64,000 nucleotides of DNA from Hoeflea_A sp963921345 (GCA_963921345.3 CAWUFE020000007.1:1364001-1428000); one strand, 5' to 3'. Counted from the stretch's first letter, positions 26,398 through 33,347 are shown. Notes: a model not told the origin generated them from the sequence alone. Made by a program: numbers and translations.

Positions 26398-27864
26398 TCA
26401 CGCCGTCGCGGATTGCAGATCGGTCGCGACTTGAGGGTCATACTCATCCAGAACGCCGGCGCTGTACATCGTATCCATCAGCTCCGCCGCGGCCATGGGG
26501 CTCGCGCCGCCGGCGATGATCTCGGACACCAACTCGGCGACCGTCAGCTTCCCGGTCGCCAGGAGCGATCCCGCCCGGCGCCCGCAGGCGGCGTTTTCAA
26601 TGGAGTGCTCGCAACTGCGGGATGTCAGTTTGAAGCCGTGTTCCTGGGGTTCGTACTGCAGGTCGGCGCGGAACCGTGCCGGCCAGTGAGCCGGCATGTC
26701 CGGCATCATGTGGGATTCGATCAAGTCGTCGATCGCCTCGCCGAAAGACCGGGCACACGCGAACGACCGTTCGCCGAAAACCCGATATCCGAGCGGGTAT
26801 TTGTCGCTGCCCGGTACCGGCGCGACCAGTTGCACGGTCTGCCGCATCATCGAAACAAGGAAGCCGGACACGCAGGCGATGGTCGTGTGATCCATCTCCA
26901 GTTCCGATATGCGGTCGGATTTGCCGGCCTCGCGCAATTTGAGACGCCGCTGGCGCGCTCGTCCTGCATTTGCCTTCGAGGTCAGCGCCTGGCGGCTCTG
27001 CATGACGAGTTCCACGCCCATCAGTTCTTCGGCGCTGAAGGCCGCGTGGATCTTGTCCAGGTGCTTGACGCTCAGGACGGAGAACCGGTTGGTGACGGTG
27101 CGGTATTTTTTTCCCAGCGCGAGGACGCGCCGGGTCAGGGCCTCGTCTTTCAGCGGCGCGGCCGTCGTCGTTTGCGGCAGCGCACCGGTGATGTGATAGA
27201 AATCCTCGATGAATCTGTCGTATTCGGGATTGTCGCAGGGATCCGTGGCCCAATAGCAGAACCCGGTCTGCATAGCCATTCCGAACCGGTCGTGAACCTG
27301 GGCCACGACACCCTGCCACAGGTCGCCCTTTTCGGCGTAGGAGACATGTCCGCGAAAGCGGTCCGCCGACAGGCCGCAAAACCAGCAGCCGACCGTGCAG
27401 CCGTCGCTCAGTTCGAACGCCACGATAGGATGGACGACGGAGTGCGCCGACACGCCCAGTTCGCTGTAGGAGCGGTTGATCTGGCGCTGGCGCCAGCGAT
27501 CGAATTTGGGATGGGTCTTCCGCGTGCTGCCTTCTTCGCGAATCATATCGCGGTGCCGGATCATCTCGCCCAGATAATCGTCCCAAGCGGCGGCTTTGGG
27601 CCAGTTGTGGCGCTCATTCGTGTGTCGTTTTGGAAGATGGTCGTTGCGCCACAGGATCGGGATTTCAGCGGGATCGACCTCGACGCCGAACTCGGCGGCA
27701 GCCGTCTTGGGATCGTCGAGATTTTGCCCCAGGGCCGCACGGAATTTGGGATCTGCGCACAGCCGTTCCATGAACCGCTTGGTGTGGGCAAGTTCGCGCA
27801 GTTCGTCTTCACTCCGCCGGCTGAACATGCCGCGATAGTGGCGGGTCGCATCGGAAATCTGCAT
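26398..27864 (-). CDS. PoyD-like radical SAM RiPP peptide epimerase
   Basis: A 488-residue radical SAM protein. The cluster motif is LSDGCTVGCWFCGLSA, with Cys156, Cys160 and Cys163 in canonical CX3CX2C spacing. The flanking sequence and the N-terminal segment (about residues 20-65, KRFMERLCADPKFRAALG and AEFGVEVDPAEI) match the RiPP maturation amino-acid epimerase family of PoyD and OspD, which turns L-residues of the core into D-residues. A very good GAGGAGG site precedes ATG 27864. It lies 86 bp downstream of the Nif11-type precursor on the same strand, the usual arrangement for this family. D-residue positions cannot be read from sequence. Confidence 0.85.
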   Translation of the reverse strand: MQISDATRHYRGMFSRRSEDELRELAHTKRFMERLCADPKFRAALGQNLDDPKTAAAEFGVEVDPAEIPILWRNDHLPKRHTNERHNWPKAAAWDDYLGEMIRHRDMIREEGSTRKTHPKFDRWRQRQINRSYSELGVSAHSVVHPIVAFELSDGCTVGCWFCGLSADRFRGHVSYAEKGDLWQGVVAQVHDRFGMAMQTGFCYWATDPCDNPEYDRFIEDFYHITGALPQTTTAAPLKDEALTRRVLALGKKYRTVTNRFSVLSVKHLDKIHAAFSAEELMGVELVMQSRQALTSKANAGRARQRRLKLREAGKSDRISELEMDHTTIACVSGFLVSMMRQTVQLVAPVPGSDKYPLGYRVFGERSFACARSFGEAIDDLIESHMMPDMPAHWPARFRADLQYEPQEHGFKLTSRSCEHSIENAACGRRAGSLLATGKLTVAELVSEIIAGGASPMAAAELMDTMYSAGVLDEYDPQVATDLQSATA

Positions 27865-27897
27865 CAGGTGCCTCCTCGAACCGGATACGCCCGCGGG

Positions 27898-27917
27898 CCG
27901 CGACCGTCCGGTCGCGG
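27898..27917 (-). promoter_or_regulatory. Intergenic hairpin between precursor and epimerase genes
   Basis: An 8-bp perfect stem, CCGCGACC against GGTCGCGG with a four-base loop, lies between the precursor stop and the epimerase ribosome site. There is no T-tract, so it is not a standard terminator. RiPP operons often have such a structure after the precursor, so that much more precursor than enzyme is made. Confidence 0.45.
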
Positions 27918-27950
27918 GCTCGGCGTGTTACCGCAGTCCGGAAAGTTGCG

Positions 27951-28313
27951 TCAGGTCAGGACCACCGCCGCCGCGGCAACGGCGACAACTTCGGCCGCCG
28001 CTGCGACGTCCGCGGCGCCTTCGGTCACCTGAACTGCCGAGGTCGCCACGCCGGCGGTCTGCACCACCGTGCTCGACGTACTGGAACCGCCGCCCTTGCC
28101 GCCGGCCACCGCCTCCAGCTGCTCATCGGTCAGTTCCTGCGGTGCGCGCGACTGAATGTATTCCTTGGCCTCTTCGATCGTGAAGTTGTATCCGTGGGAC
28201 TTCGCGAATTCGACAATCGATGCAAGACCGGTGGCCTTGGCCTTTATGGCATCCCGAAGGTCTTCGTTGTCAGCAAGATCTTTGGCTAGTCGTTCTGCAT
28301 CTGCAAGTGGCAT
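27951..28313 (-). CDS. RiPP precursor peptide with Nif11-like leader and Val/Ala-rich core
   Basis: A 120-residue precursor. The leader (1-72) is Nif11-like: DAERLAKDLADNEDLRDAI, then IVEFAKSHGYNFTIEEAK, and it ends LTDEQLEAVAGG, the classic double-glycine site for a C39 peptidase. The 48-residue core starts KGGGSSTSSTVV and contains 14 Ala, 11 Val, 6 Thr, 5 Ser, 5 Gly and no Cys, Trp, Tyr, Phe, His, Arg or Pro; it ends AAAAVVLT. Absence of Cys rules out lanthionine, sactionine or thiazole cross-links. ATG 28313 is chosen because GAAGG lies about 10 bases upstream and the Nif11 motif begins right there; the frame continues upstream for 33 unrelated codons. Confidence 0.9.
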   Translation of the reverse strand: MPLADAERLAKDLADNEDLRDAIKAKATGLASIVEFAKSHGYNFTIEEAKEYIQSRAPQELTDEQLEAVAGGKGGGSSTSSTVVQTAGVATSAVQVTEGAADVAAAAEVVAVAAAAVVLT

Positions 28314-28382
28314 CGGTAAAATACCTTCTTTTAGAACCGGAACAGGGCGTTGAGCGGCAAGCATAGTCCACCCGACAGGGTG

Positions 28383-28412
28383 ATTATGCAGACAATGCAA
28401 CTCATGCGTCAA
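28383..28412 (-). promoter_or_regulatory. Candidate sigma70-type promoter of the RiPP precursor operon
   Basis: On the minus strand, -35 TTGACG (28412-28407) and -10 CATAAT (28388-28383) are 18 bp apart, each one base from the sigma70 consensus. The predicted start of transcription, near 28376, gives a leader of about 60 bases before the precursor ATG. The region is AT-rich compared with its surroundings. Confidence 0.55.
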
Positions 28413-28548
28413 ACCAAATCAATATTAAGAGACGTGGTAAACAAACGGTACTGATAGGAGCCATTGCCGAGACGTCAAGAAGTGACAGCCCGGTCGCAGC
28501 CGTTCAGCGATCAACTGAGAGAACTTTATCAAAAACCAGACTTTGGTG

Positions 28549-28700
28549 GGGCATCACTCATCACGGTTACATTGCTGAAAAGGAAAGTAACGTCAGGTCG
28601 AGATGGATCCGGCACGACAACGACCTCGACCGGAGCTTCAAGAATGATGGTAGTCAATCGGTGATTGGCGCGGTAGAGGAACTTGCGCTACTTCATCACC
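28549..28700. repeat. Left copy of an imperfect direct repeat, including a degenerate tRNA-Leu 3' end
   Basis: This stretch matches 32930-33075 at roughly four positions in five, in the same orientation, including an exact 19-mer (acgtcaggtcgagatggat) and CGACCGGAGCTTCA at the same relative places (one base differs just before it). Its right end, gattggcgcggtagaggaacttg split by small differences, parallels the 3' acceptor strand and T-arm of tRNA-Leu at 33047. It behaves as an attL-like remnant. Confidence 0.7.
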
Positions 28701-28751
28701 AGTATTGATTTCAATTGGTTACGCGTTGAAGTCTCCTAGTCAGGTCGACTT

Positions 28752-28788
28752 AGTATCACAAAATTAATCGCAGTCAGTATCACAAAAT
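28752..28788. repeat. Two 13-bp direct repeats (agtatcacaaaat)
   Basis: The 13-mer occurs at 28752-28764 and again at 28776-28788, with starts 24 bp apart, so both copies lie on nearly the same helical face. It is not part of a gene. A protein-binding or recombination function is possible but unsupported by anything else here. Confidence 0.4.
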
Positions 28789-28860
28789 CGGAGTTTACCG
28801 CCCCCTGTCTCACTCCAAGTTTAGACCGAAAATCGTCATTTATGACGGCTCGAACGCGGC

Positions 28861-29251
28861 CGCTTCCTGGTGCCGGCGAACGGAAATTACGAATGGAGAA
28901 CCGAGGACGGCGCTAGGCAGCCCTACCTGATTCACTTGCCCAGCGATGTGCTCTGTGTTCGAGCCCTTCGACCTCACCGGCATCATGTCTTGCAACAAGA
29001 CTCTCGACATGTGGTCTTTCATCATCGTGACGTTGGCGCTGACCGCGAACATCGCCGAGATCCACAATCGGATGCCGGTGATCCTTCGAGATGACACCAT
29101 GTCAGCCTGGATGGATCTGCAAACCGGCTCAGGCGATGCACTTGATTTGCTGTTGGCCAACCGCGGCTCGGATCTGGTTTCTCACCCGGTGACAAAGAAT
29201 GTGGGCAACGTCAATAATATGGAGTCTAGGCTGAAATCGCGGTTTGGTTAG
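28861..29251 (+). pseudogene. SRAP (YedK/HMCES-like) protein remnant, truncated and frameshifted
   Basis: SRAP proteins cross-link to abasic sites in ssDNA. The remnant opens with RFLVPANGNYEWRTEDGARQ (the family's conserved ADGFYEW region), then the frame must change near 28940, after which FEPFDLTG, MWSFIIVTLALTANIAEIH and NRMPVILRDDTMSAWMD follow, ending in SHPVTKNVGNVNN. The N-terminal catalytic Cys2 region is missing. It lies inside the stretch bounded by the tRNA-Leu repeats and is not expected to be functional. Confidence 0.75.
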
Positions 29252-29319
29252 CCCGAGTGTGGAGAGCACTGAAACGAATTGATATGCTTTTCACTAAGCA
29301 ACTCCACCGGAGAAGTTGA

Positions 29320-29889
29320 ATGGCTACCGAGAAATCAACGGATTCAACCGGCTCGGCGTTCGAAAAGGTAACGACTCAAGATTCGACAGGAACTTGCTTT
29401 GTTCTTATGCCCTTTGGAGGCTATTTCGACCTGCGCTTTAAAAACGTATACAAACCCGCGATTGGAGCAGCGAACCTCAGTTGCATCAGGGCTGACAGTT
29501 TGTTTGGGCCTTCCCCAATAATGAGTGACATATGGAAGAACATTCAAAGTTCGGGTCCGCTGCTTGCGGATATGACGGGGCAAAATGCAAATGTCTTCTA
29601 TGAGCTTGGGCTTGCTCATGCGATCGGAAAGCCGGTCGTTTTAGTGTCCGAAACCATGGACGACGTACCGTTCGATCTGCGACCATACCGGGTGATCACT
29701 TTCGACAAGAATGAACCCTCATGGGGCGCTCAGCTTCAAAAAGCAATAACAGCCAGCCTAGAAGAAACAATGAGGGAACCAATCGGGCAGTGCCGGAAAT
29801 GTTTCGAAAAATCGTTCCCAGTCAGGCGCCGGAGCAGGACAAACTCAGCGCGAGAATTGATCATATCGAAGGGCAATTCAAACAACTGA
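29320..29889 (+). CDS. Nucleoside deoxyribosyltransferase/TIR-like domain protein, probably frameshifted
   Basis: A 189-residue frame starting at ATG with GGAGA upstream. The N-terminal domain has CFVLMPFGGYFDLRF, VYKPAIGAANLSCIRAD, ADMTGQNANVFYELGLAHAIG and PVVLVSE, a pattern of the nucleoside 2-deoxyribosyltransferase-like fold seen in many defence-linked proteins. After about residue 155 the frame becomes Arg/Ser-rich and stops. The -1 frame continues with VPEMFRKIVPSQAPEQDKLS and a helical tail to 30056. An indel near 29800 probably split one gene of about 245 residues. No partner gene is visible, so a defence role is only a guess. Confidence 0.55.
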   Translation: MATEKSTDSTGSAFEKVTTQDSTGTCFVLMPFGGYFDLRFKNVYKPAIGAANLSCIRADSLFGPSPIMSDIWKNIQSSGPLLADMTGQNANVFYELGLAHAIGKPVVLVSETMDDVPFDLRPYRVITFDKNEPSWGAQLQKAITASLEETMREPIGQCRKCFEKSFPVRRRSRTNSARELIISKGNSNN

Positions 29890-30056
29890 TAACCATAGTA
29901 TCCTCACAACTGAAACTCGCGCGCGATCAAAAATTGGCGTTTGAGTATGTCTCACCTTCCACTCTTCGGGATTTGCGTCATGTGAAAGAGGCCTTGATTG
30001 AAACCGTTGCAGGCAAAAAAGATGCAGATGAGGAGAACTCGGGCGGGGCTTCGTGA
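29796..30056 (+). pseudogene. Out-of-frame C-terminal part of the deoxyribosyltransferase/TIR-like gene
   Basis: In the -1 frame relative to the upstream gene, this stretch encodes VPEMFRKIVPSQAPEQ, ARIDHIEGQFKQLITIV and an amphipathic helical end with acidic residues (KKDADEENSGGAS). It has coding-like composition, lacks its own ribosome site and directly continues the upstream protein if one reading-frame change is allowed. It is best read as the broken-off C-terminus. Confidence 0.5.
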
Positions 30057-30354
30057 GGTTGATAGCGGCAATGCACTCGATACTCGTGCTGAGCTGGGTG
30101 CTGAATGGCAGACAATAGTCGATGACAGGTCGTTACCTGTTAGCGGTTAGACCCAAAAAGTTAGTGGATCTTTGAACCGATTCGTGTGGTTTAAGGAGGC
30201 GGCATCAGGGATGCCGGGCTGTAGAAGAACACGATTACGAAACTGCCAAAGCCCCGCCCGCTCTGACCCAGTTAGATATAGTCACTTCCAAGAAACCAGG
30301 TGTCATGGAGACAAAACCAGCAGAGGCGATAGCTAGCACCGTTCTAAACACCTG
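30057..30354. other. Non-coding remnant DNA; nothing recognisable
   Basis: About 300 bp with no credible gene or RNA on either strand. The phrase around 30150-30200 (acccaaaaagttagtggatc) faintly resembles the ends of some IS3-group elements, but no transposase or second end is present. Confidence 0.4.
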
Positions 30355-30563
30355 CTACTGAAAATCAGTTGGCGTAGGAAACCAAATTGCTAGCGCCATT
30401 ATCGACGCCACGAAAATCACTCCGAAAACGACGGCGATCAATCTCTCTGTTCGCTTTGACACGGTCAGTTCCTGTACTAGAAGCCTGAAAAACGGCGACC
30501 TCGATTTGGTCACCGTCGCACGCTTTTCCTCAACCCACTTTTTGATTTCGCTAGTTTTTTTGA
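30355..30563 (-). pseudogene. Small single-helix membrane protein gene split by the IS21 insertion (3' part)
   Basis: Minus-strand reading frame encoding FKKTSEIKKWVEEKRATVTK, then a basic stretch and one transmembrane helix (AVVFGVIFVASIMALAIWF), ending TPTDFQ. Its 5' part, MRALTEASRL, is on the far side of the IS at 32820-32850. Removing the IS and one 5-bp target copy joins 31 and 209 bases into exactly 80 codons (79 residues plus TAG). No family is recognised. The gene was evidently intact before the transposition. Confidence 0.7.
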
Positions 30564-30624
30564 ATAGCTGTCAAGCGACACCTACACTTACGAGTTAAGA
30601 CGACACCCAGTGTTACGAGGACAG

Positions 30625-30658
30625 CGCGATTTGGGGGGCGTACGCCCCCCAAATCGCG
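30625..30658. repeat. Perfect 34-bp palindrome inside the IS21 end
   Basis: The sequence is self-complementary from 30625 to 30658 with its centre at CGTACG; each arm contains CGATTTGGGGGG. It lies between the left terminal repeats and the istB stop codon. It has no T-tract. It may insulate istB from outside transcription or mark the end of the istAB messenger RNA. Confidence 0.75.
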
Positions 30659-30676
30659 GCGCCAAAATTTGCCCGT

Positions 30677-31456
30677 TCAGGCGCTCTCTTTTGTCAGAAG
30701 TTCTTCGAGGTCGCGCAGCCGATATGAGCGGCCTTTGATGTTGAGCACATGAGATCGGTGAAGGAGCCGATCGAGGATCGCGGCAGCAAGGACTTCATCG
30801 CCGGCGAGCAACTCGGTCCAGTCGCGAATGCTCTTGTTGGTGGTGATGATCATCGCACCCCGAGCGTAGCGATAGCTGACCAGCCGGAAGAAGAGGCCGG
30901 CCTCTTCCCGGTTCATCGGATCAAAACCCATTTCATCGATCAGCAGCAGCGAACTGGACATGTATTTCCGGCCCTTTAGCCTTGTAGGCGGCAGAAGCGC
31001 GTCCGCCTTGATGGCCGTCAGCAGTTCATCAAAGCGATAGTACTGGACTGAGAAGCCGAGTTGGATCGCCCGGATGCCCAGTCCCACGAGCAAGTGCGAC
31101 TTCCCGACCCCGGGCGGCCCCTGAAGCAGGACAACCTCGGCATTCCGGATCCAGGCCCCGGTCGCCAAGGTGTCGATGCGGGAACGCTCGATTGCCGGCT
31201 GGAAGGCAAAATCAAAGTTTTCCAACGTCTGCCCGGTCGGGATTTTCGACGTCTTCATCATCGTCTTGATGCGCCGTTCTTCGCGGCCGGCACGCTCAAT
31301 ATCGAGAATCCGTTCAAGTAACTGGTGAGCGGACATCTCGGTGCTGACGGCCTCCGACAGCAAAGTGTCCAGCGCCTCGGATGCGTAGCCAAGGCCGAGT
31401 GCGTCCAGCTTCTCGCGGGTTACGTCAATATCCAGTTTTATGCTCCGAGACGTCAT
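30677..31456 (-). CDS. istB: IstB, ATP-binding helper of the IS21 transposase
   Basis: A 259-residue DnaC-like AAA+ ATPase. Walker A is LLQGPPGVGKSHLL, Walker B is SLLLIDEMGFDP, and the arginine-rich end RSHVLNIKGRSYRLRDL is typical of IstB. It assembles on target DNA and directs IstA. Its ATG overlaps the end of istA by 4 bp, as usual in IS21 elements. Confidence 0.95.
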   Translation of the reverse strand: MTSRSIKLDIDVTREKLDALGLGYASEALDTLLSEAVSTEMSAHQLLERILDIERAGREERRIKTMMKTSKIPTGQTLENFDFAFQPAIERSRIDTLATGAWIRNAEVVLLQGPPGVGKSHLLVGLGIRAIQLGFSVQYYRFDELLTAIKADALLPPTRLKGRKYMSSSLLLIDEMGFDPMNREEAGLFFRLVSYRYARGAMIITTNKSIRDWTELLAGDEVLAAAILDRLLHRSHVLNIKGRSYRLRDLEELLTKESA

Positions 31457-32715
31457 CGGGCCACCTCCGCCAGACGGGCGTAGATGTCGATCGAGCGCTG
31501 CTGAACATTGCTGGCCGCCAGCGCCTGAAGGCCTCGCCCCATCTTGCCAAGCGGCATCGGCGCGCGGACACGATCGGTGTCATCACCATCGAAGTGTGCA
31601 TCGTCACACACGATCAGCCGCTCGGTGCGGCGCGGATGCATGGCGATCACTTCGGCATTCTTGAGGATCTGCACGTGCCCGGCCAGACCGCGCACCTCCA
31701 CGTCCTGGCCGACGAAACGGAACGGCACGCTGTATTGTCGGCCTTCGAAGCTGACGAGGCAGTCAATTCCGACGGGCCTGCGCACGACGATGTCGAACGG
31801 TTCCGGCAGCGTCTCGGGCAATGGCGTCAGAAGACGACGCTCCTGTTCCCACGCTTCGGCGACACTGGTGCCGGTCGCCGGGCACCGCAGGCGGCCGGCA
31901 CGCTCTTCAAGCCGCGCATCGGTCACGGCCTGCAGCTGTTCCAGGCTGTCAAAGGCCTCCTTGCGAGGATCAACCGTCTCACGAAGGTCGCGCACATGTC
32001 TCTCGACTTTACCCTTTCCCTCCGGATGCCGAGGTTGGCAGGCGTCGACATGGAAGTTCAGTTGCGCTGCAAAGCGCCGATACGTCTCGTTGATGACGCC
32101 CCAGGCGCCGGCCCCCTTGGAGATCGCCGTCTTCACGTTGTCGATGCGCAGAACCGCGACTGAACCGCCCAAGCGACGCAAACACGCCGTATTGCAAGAC
32201 TGCCAGGACAACATGTCCTTCGAACGAGACCAGACAACCGCCCGTTTGCGGCTCCAAGAAAGCGTCACGATCAAGGCAGAAAGATCGACAACCTCGTCGC
32301 CAAGAACCACGCCGGGAAACTCCGCCCAGTCCACCTGGGCCTGTGCGCCGGCCGGCGTCTCAACACGACGTCTCGCCCGGACCTTCGGGGCCGGATACGT
32401 CGCCTTCCAATATCTCTGAACCGATCGCAGGCTCCCGCCATAACCATGCTCGCGCTGCAGCCACCGATGAAGATCCACCAGGTTTACACGGCCGTCCTCT
32501 TGCTGAGAGCGCCAATGCGAGATCGCTTCCGCATAATCGGCGGCCTTGAATGTCTGCTTGGACCTACCATCCAATACGCCCGCCGATCGGCGCTTGTGAT
32601 GATATCGAACCGTGCCCTCCGTAACCCCGAGAAGCCGCGCCACTGCGCTCTGGGAATGCCCCTGTTTCAACAATACAGCCATGGCTGTCCGTTCCTCTTT
32701 TGCGAGAAAGCTCAT
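31453..32715 (-). CDS. istA: IstA, IS21-family DDE transposase
   Basis: About 420 residues. An N-terminal helix-turn-helix (HSQSAVARLLGVTEGTVRYH) precedes the RNase H-like catalytic core with the first Asp in QAQVDWAEFPG, the second in VLRIDNVKTAI and the Glu in HPEGKGKVERHVRDLRE, so the DDE triad is complete. A C-terminal beta-barrel domain (GRQYSVPFRFVGQDVEVRGL) follows. The ATG at 32715 opens MSFLAKEERTAM; the frame is open for 18 further codons upstream. Confidence 0.95.
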   Translation of the reverse strand: MSFLAKEERTAMAVLLKQGHSQSAVARLLGVTEGTVRYHHKRRSAGVLDGRSKQTFKAADYAEAISHWRSQQEDGRVNLVDLHRWLQREHGYGGSLRSVQRYWKATYPAPKVRARRRVETPAGAQAQVDWAEFPGVVLGDEVVDLSALIVTLSWSRKRAVVWSRSKDMLSWQSCNTACLRRLGGSVAVLRIDNVKTAISKGAGAWGVINETYRRFAAQLNFHVDACQPRHPEGKGKVERHVRDLRETVDPRKEAFDSLEQLQAVTDARLEERAGRLRCPATGTSVAEAWEQERRLLTPLPETLPEPFDIVVRRPVGIDCLVSFEGRQYSVPFRFVGQDVEVRGLAGHVQILKNAEVIAMHPRRTERLIVCDDAHFDGDDTDRVRAPMPLGKMGRGLQALAASNVQQRSIDIYARLAEVAR

Positions 32716-32929
32716 CGTCTTTTTCCGCCAATTGTTGACGGAAAATCGATGAGCTAAGGCTGTTGCCACCTCGTAAAGGTAGCTGTCGCCTTACGGTCAA
32801 AATGAACTGTCGCCCTACAATAGCCTGGAAGCTTCTGTCAAAGCACGCATAAGAGCAGTCAGGAGCCCACAACCCCTCGCACCCGGAAGCTACTCGCGGC
32901 CCAATACGGAGAGGCTGGAGAGTTGGGTC

Positions 32930-33075
32930 GGGCATCACTCATCTTTGTCATCTTGCCGAATAGGAAAGTGACGTCAGGTCGAGATGGATGCGGCAACGGC
33001 AACGACTTCGACCGGAGCTTCAGCAATGATGGCAATCTACCGGGATTGGTGCGGGTGGAGGGACTTGAACCCCCA
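32930..33075. repeat. Right copy of the imperfect direct repeat, running into the tRNA-Leu 3' end
   Basis: Partner of 28549-28700. The repeated portion covers the sequence immediately downstream of tRNA-Leu and continues into its CCA end, acceptor strand and T-arm (33047-33070). This is the usual attachment-site position for elements that integrate at tRNA genes. Confidence 0.7.
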
Positions 33076-33131
33076 CGCCTTGCGGCGCCAGATCCTAAAT
33101 CTGGTGCGTCTGCCAATTCCGCCACACCCGC
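33047..33131 (-). tRNA. tRNA-Leu (anticodon UAG)
   Basis: An 85-base class II tRNA on the minus strand. Acceptor GCGGGTG pairs with CACCCGC, the D-arm contains GGCGGAATTGGCAGACGC, the anticodon stem CCAGA/TCTGG encloses TTTAGGA (anticodon TAG), a long variable arm follows, the T-arm is GGGGTTCAAGTCCCT, and CCA is encoded. Its 3' end faces the decayed insert. Confidence 0.96.
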
Positions 33132-33313
33132 ATGCACCGTTTGGAGAGGTCGGTGCGAACCGTATCAAGGGCGCGTGTCTACATCACGCGGGCAAGGCAG
33201 GTCAACGGGGAATGCCTTGACAGTCTCAGGATACGCCCCTCGTCACGGTCCTGCCGCCTAGTATCGAAGCGATTTTCGAGCCATGCATTCTCGTCATATC
33301 TCCCATGCGTATA

Positions 33314-33347
33314 TTGCGCTGCACAATCCGGGTGGCCGATCCTATAT
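33314..33347 (+). promoter_or_regulatory. Promoter-like element P1 upstream of the first CCUCC-loop RNA
   Basis: TTGCGCTGCACAAT (33314-33327) and CTATAT (33342-33347, as CCTATAT). The same two blocks occur at the same spacing upstream of the DUF1127 gene. TGC-N3-GCA in the first block looks like a dyad operator, formally similar to PhaR-type sites. Confidence 0.45.

Larger units (their letters stand above)
30569..32819 (-). mobile_element. IS21-family insertion sequence, complete, with 5-bp target duplication
   Basis: About 2.25 kb. The ends begin TGT and finish ACA. Reading inward, both ends carry tandem GCGACA/CGACA boxes and TTACGAGG, the multiple-terminal-repeat layout of IS21 elements. 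The flanks show an exact ATAGC duplication (30564-30568 and 32820-32824). It contains istA and istB on the minus strand, overlapping by 4 bp. The element appears intact. Confidence 0.92.

Noticed and set aside
27951..28313. Nif11 protein in nitrogen fixation
   Set aside because: The double-glycine end, the hydrophobic core and the exporter/maturation neighbours show it is a RiPP precursor; no nif genes are present.
28464..28664. A 66-codon frame with Thr/Ser-rich end as an additional RiPP precursor
   Set aside because: It lies on the strand opposite the operon, lacks a leader motif and GG site, and its sequence is part of the tRNA-Leu-linked direct repeat.
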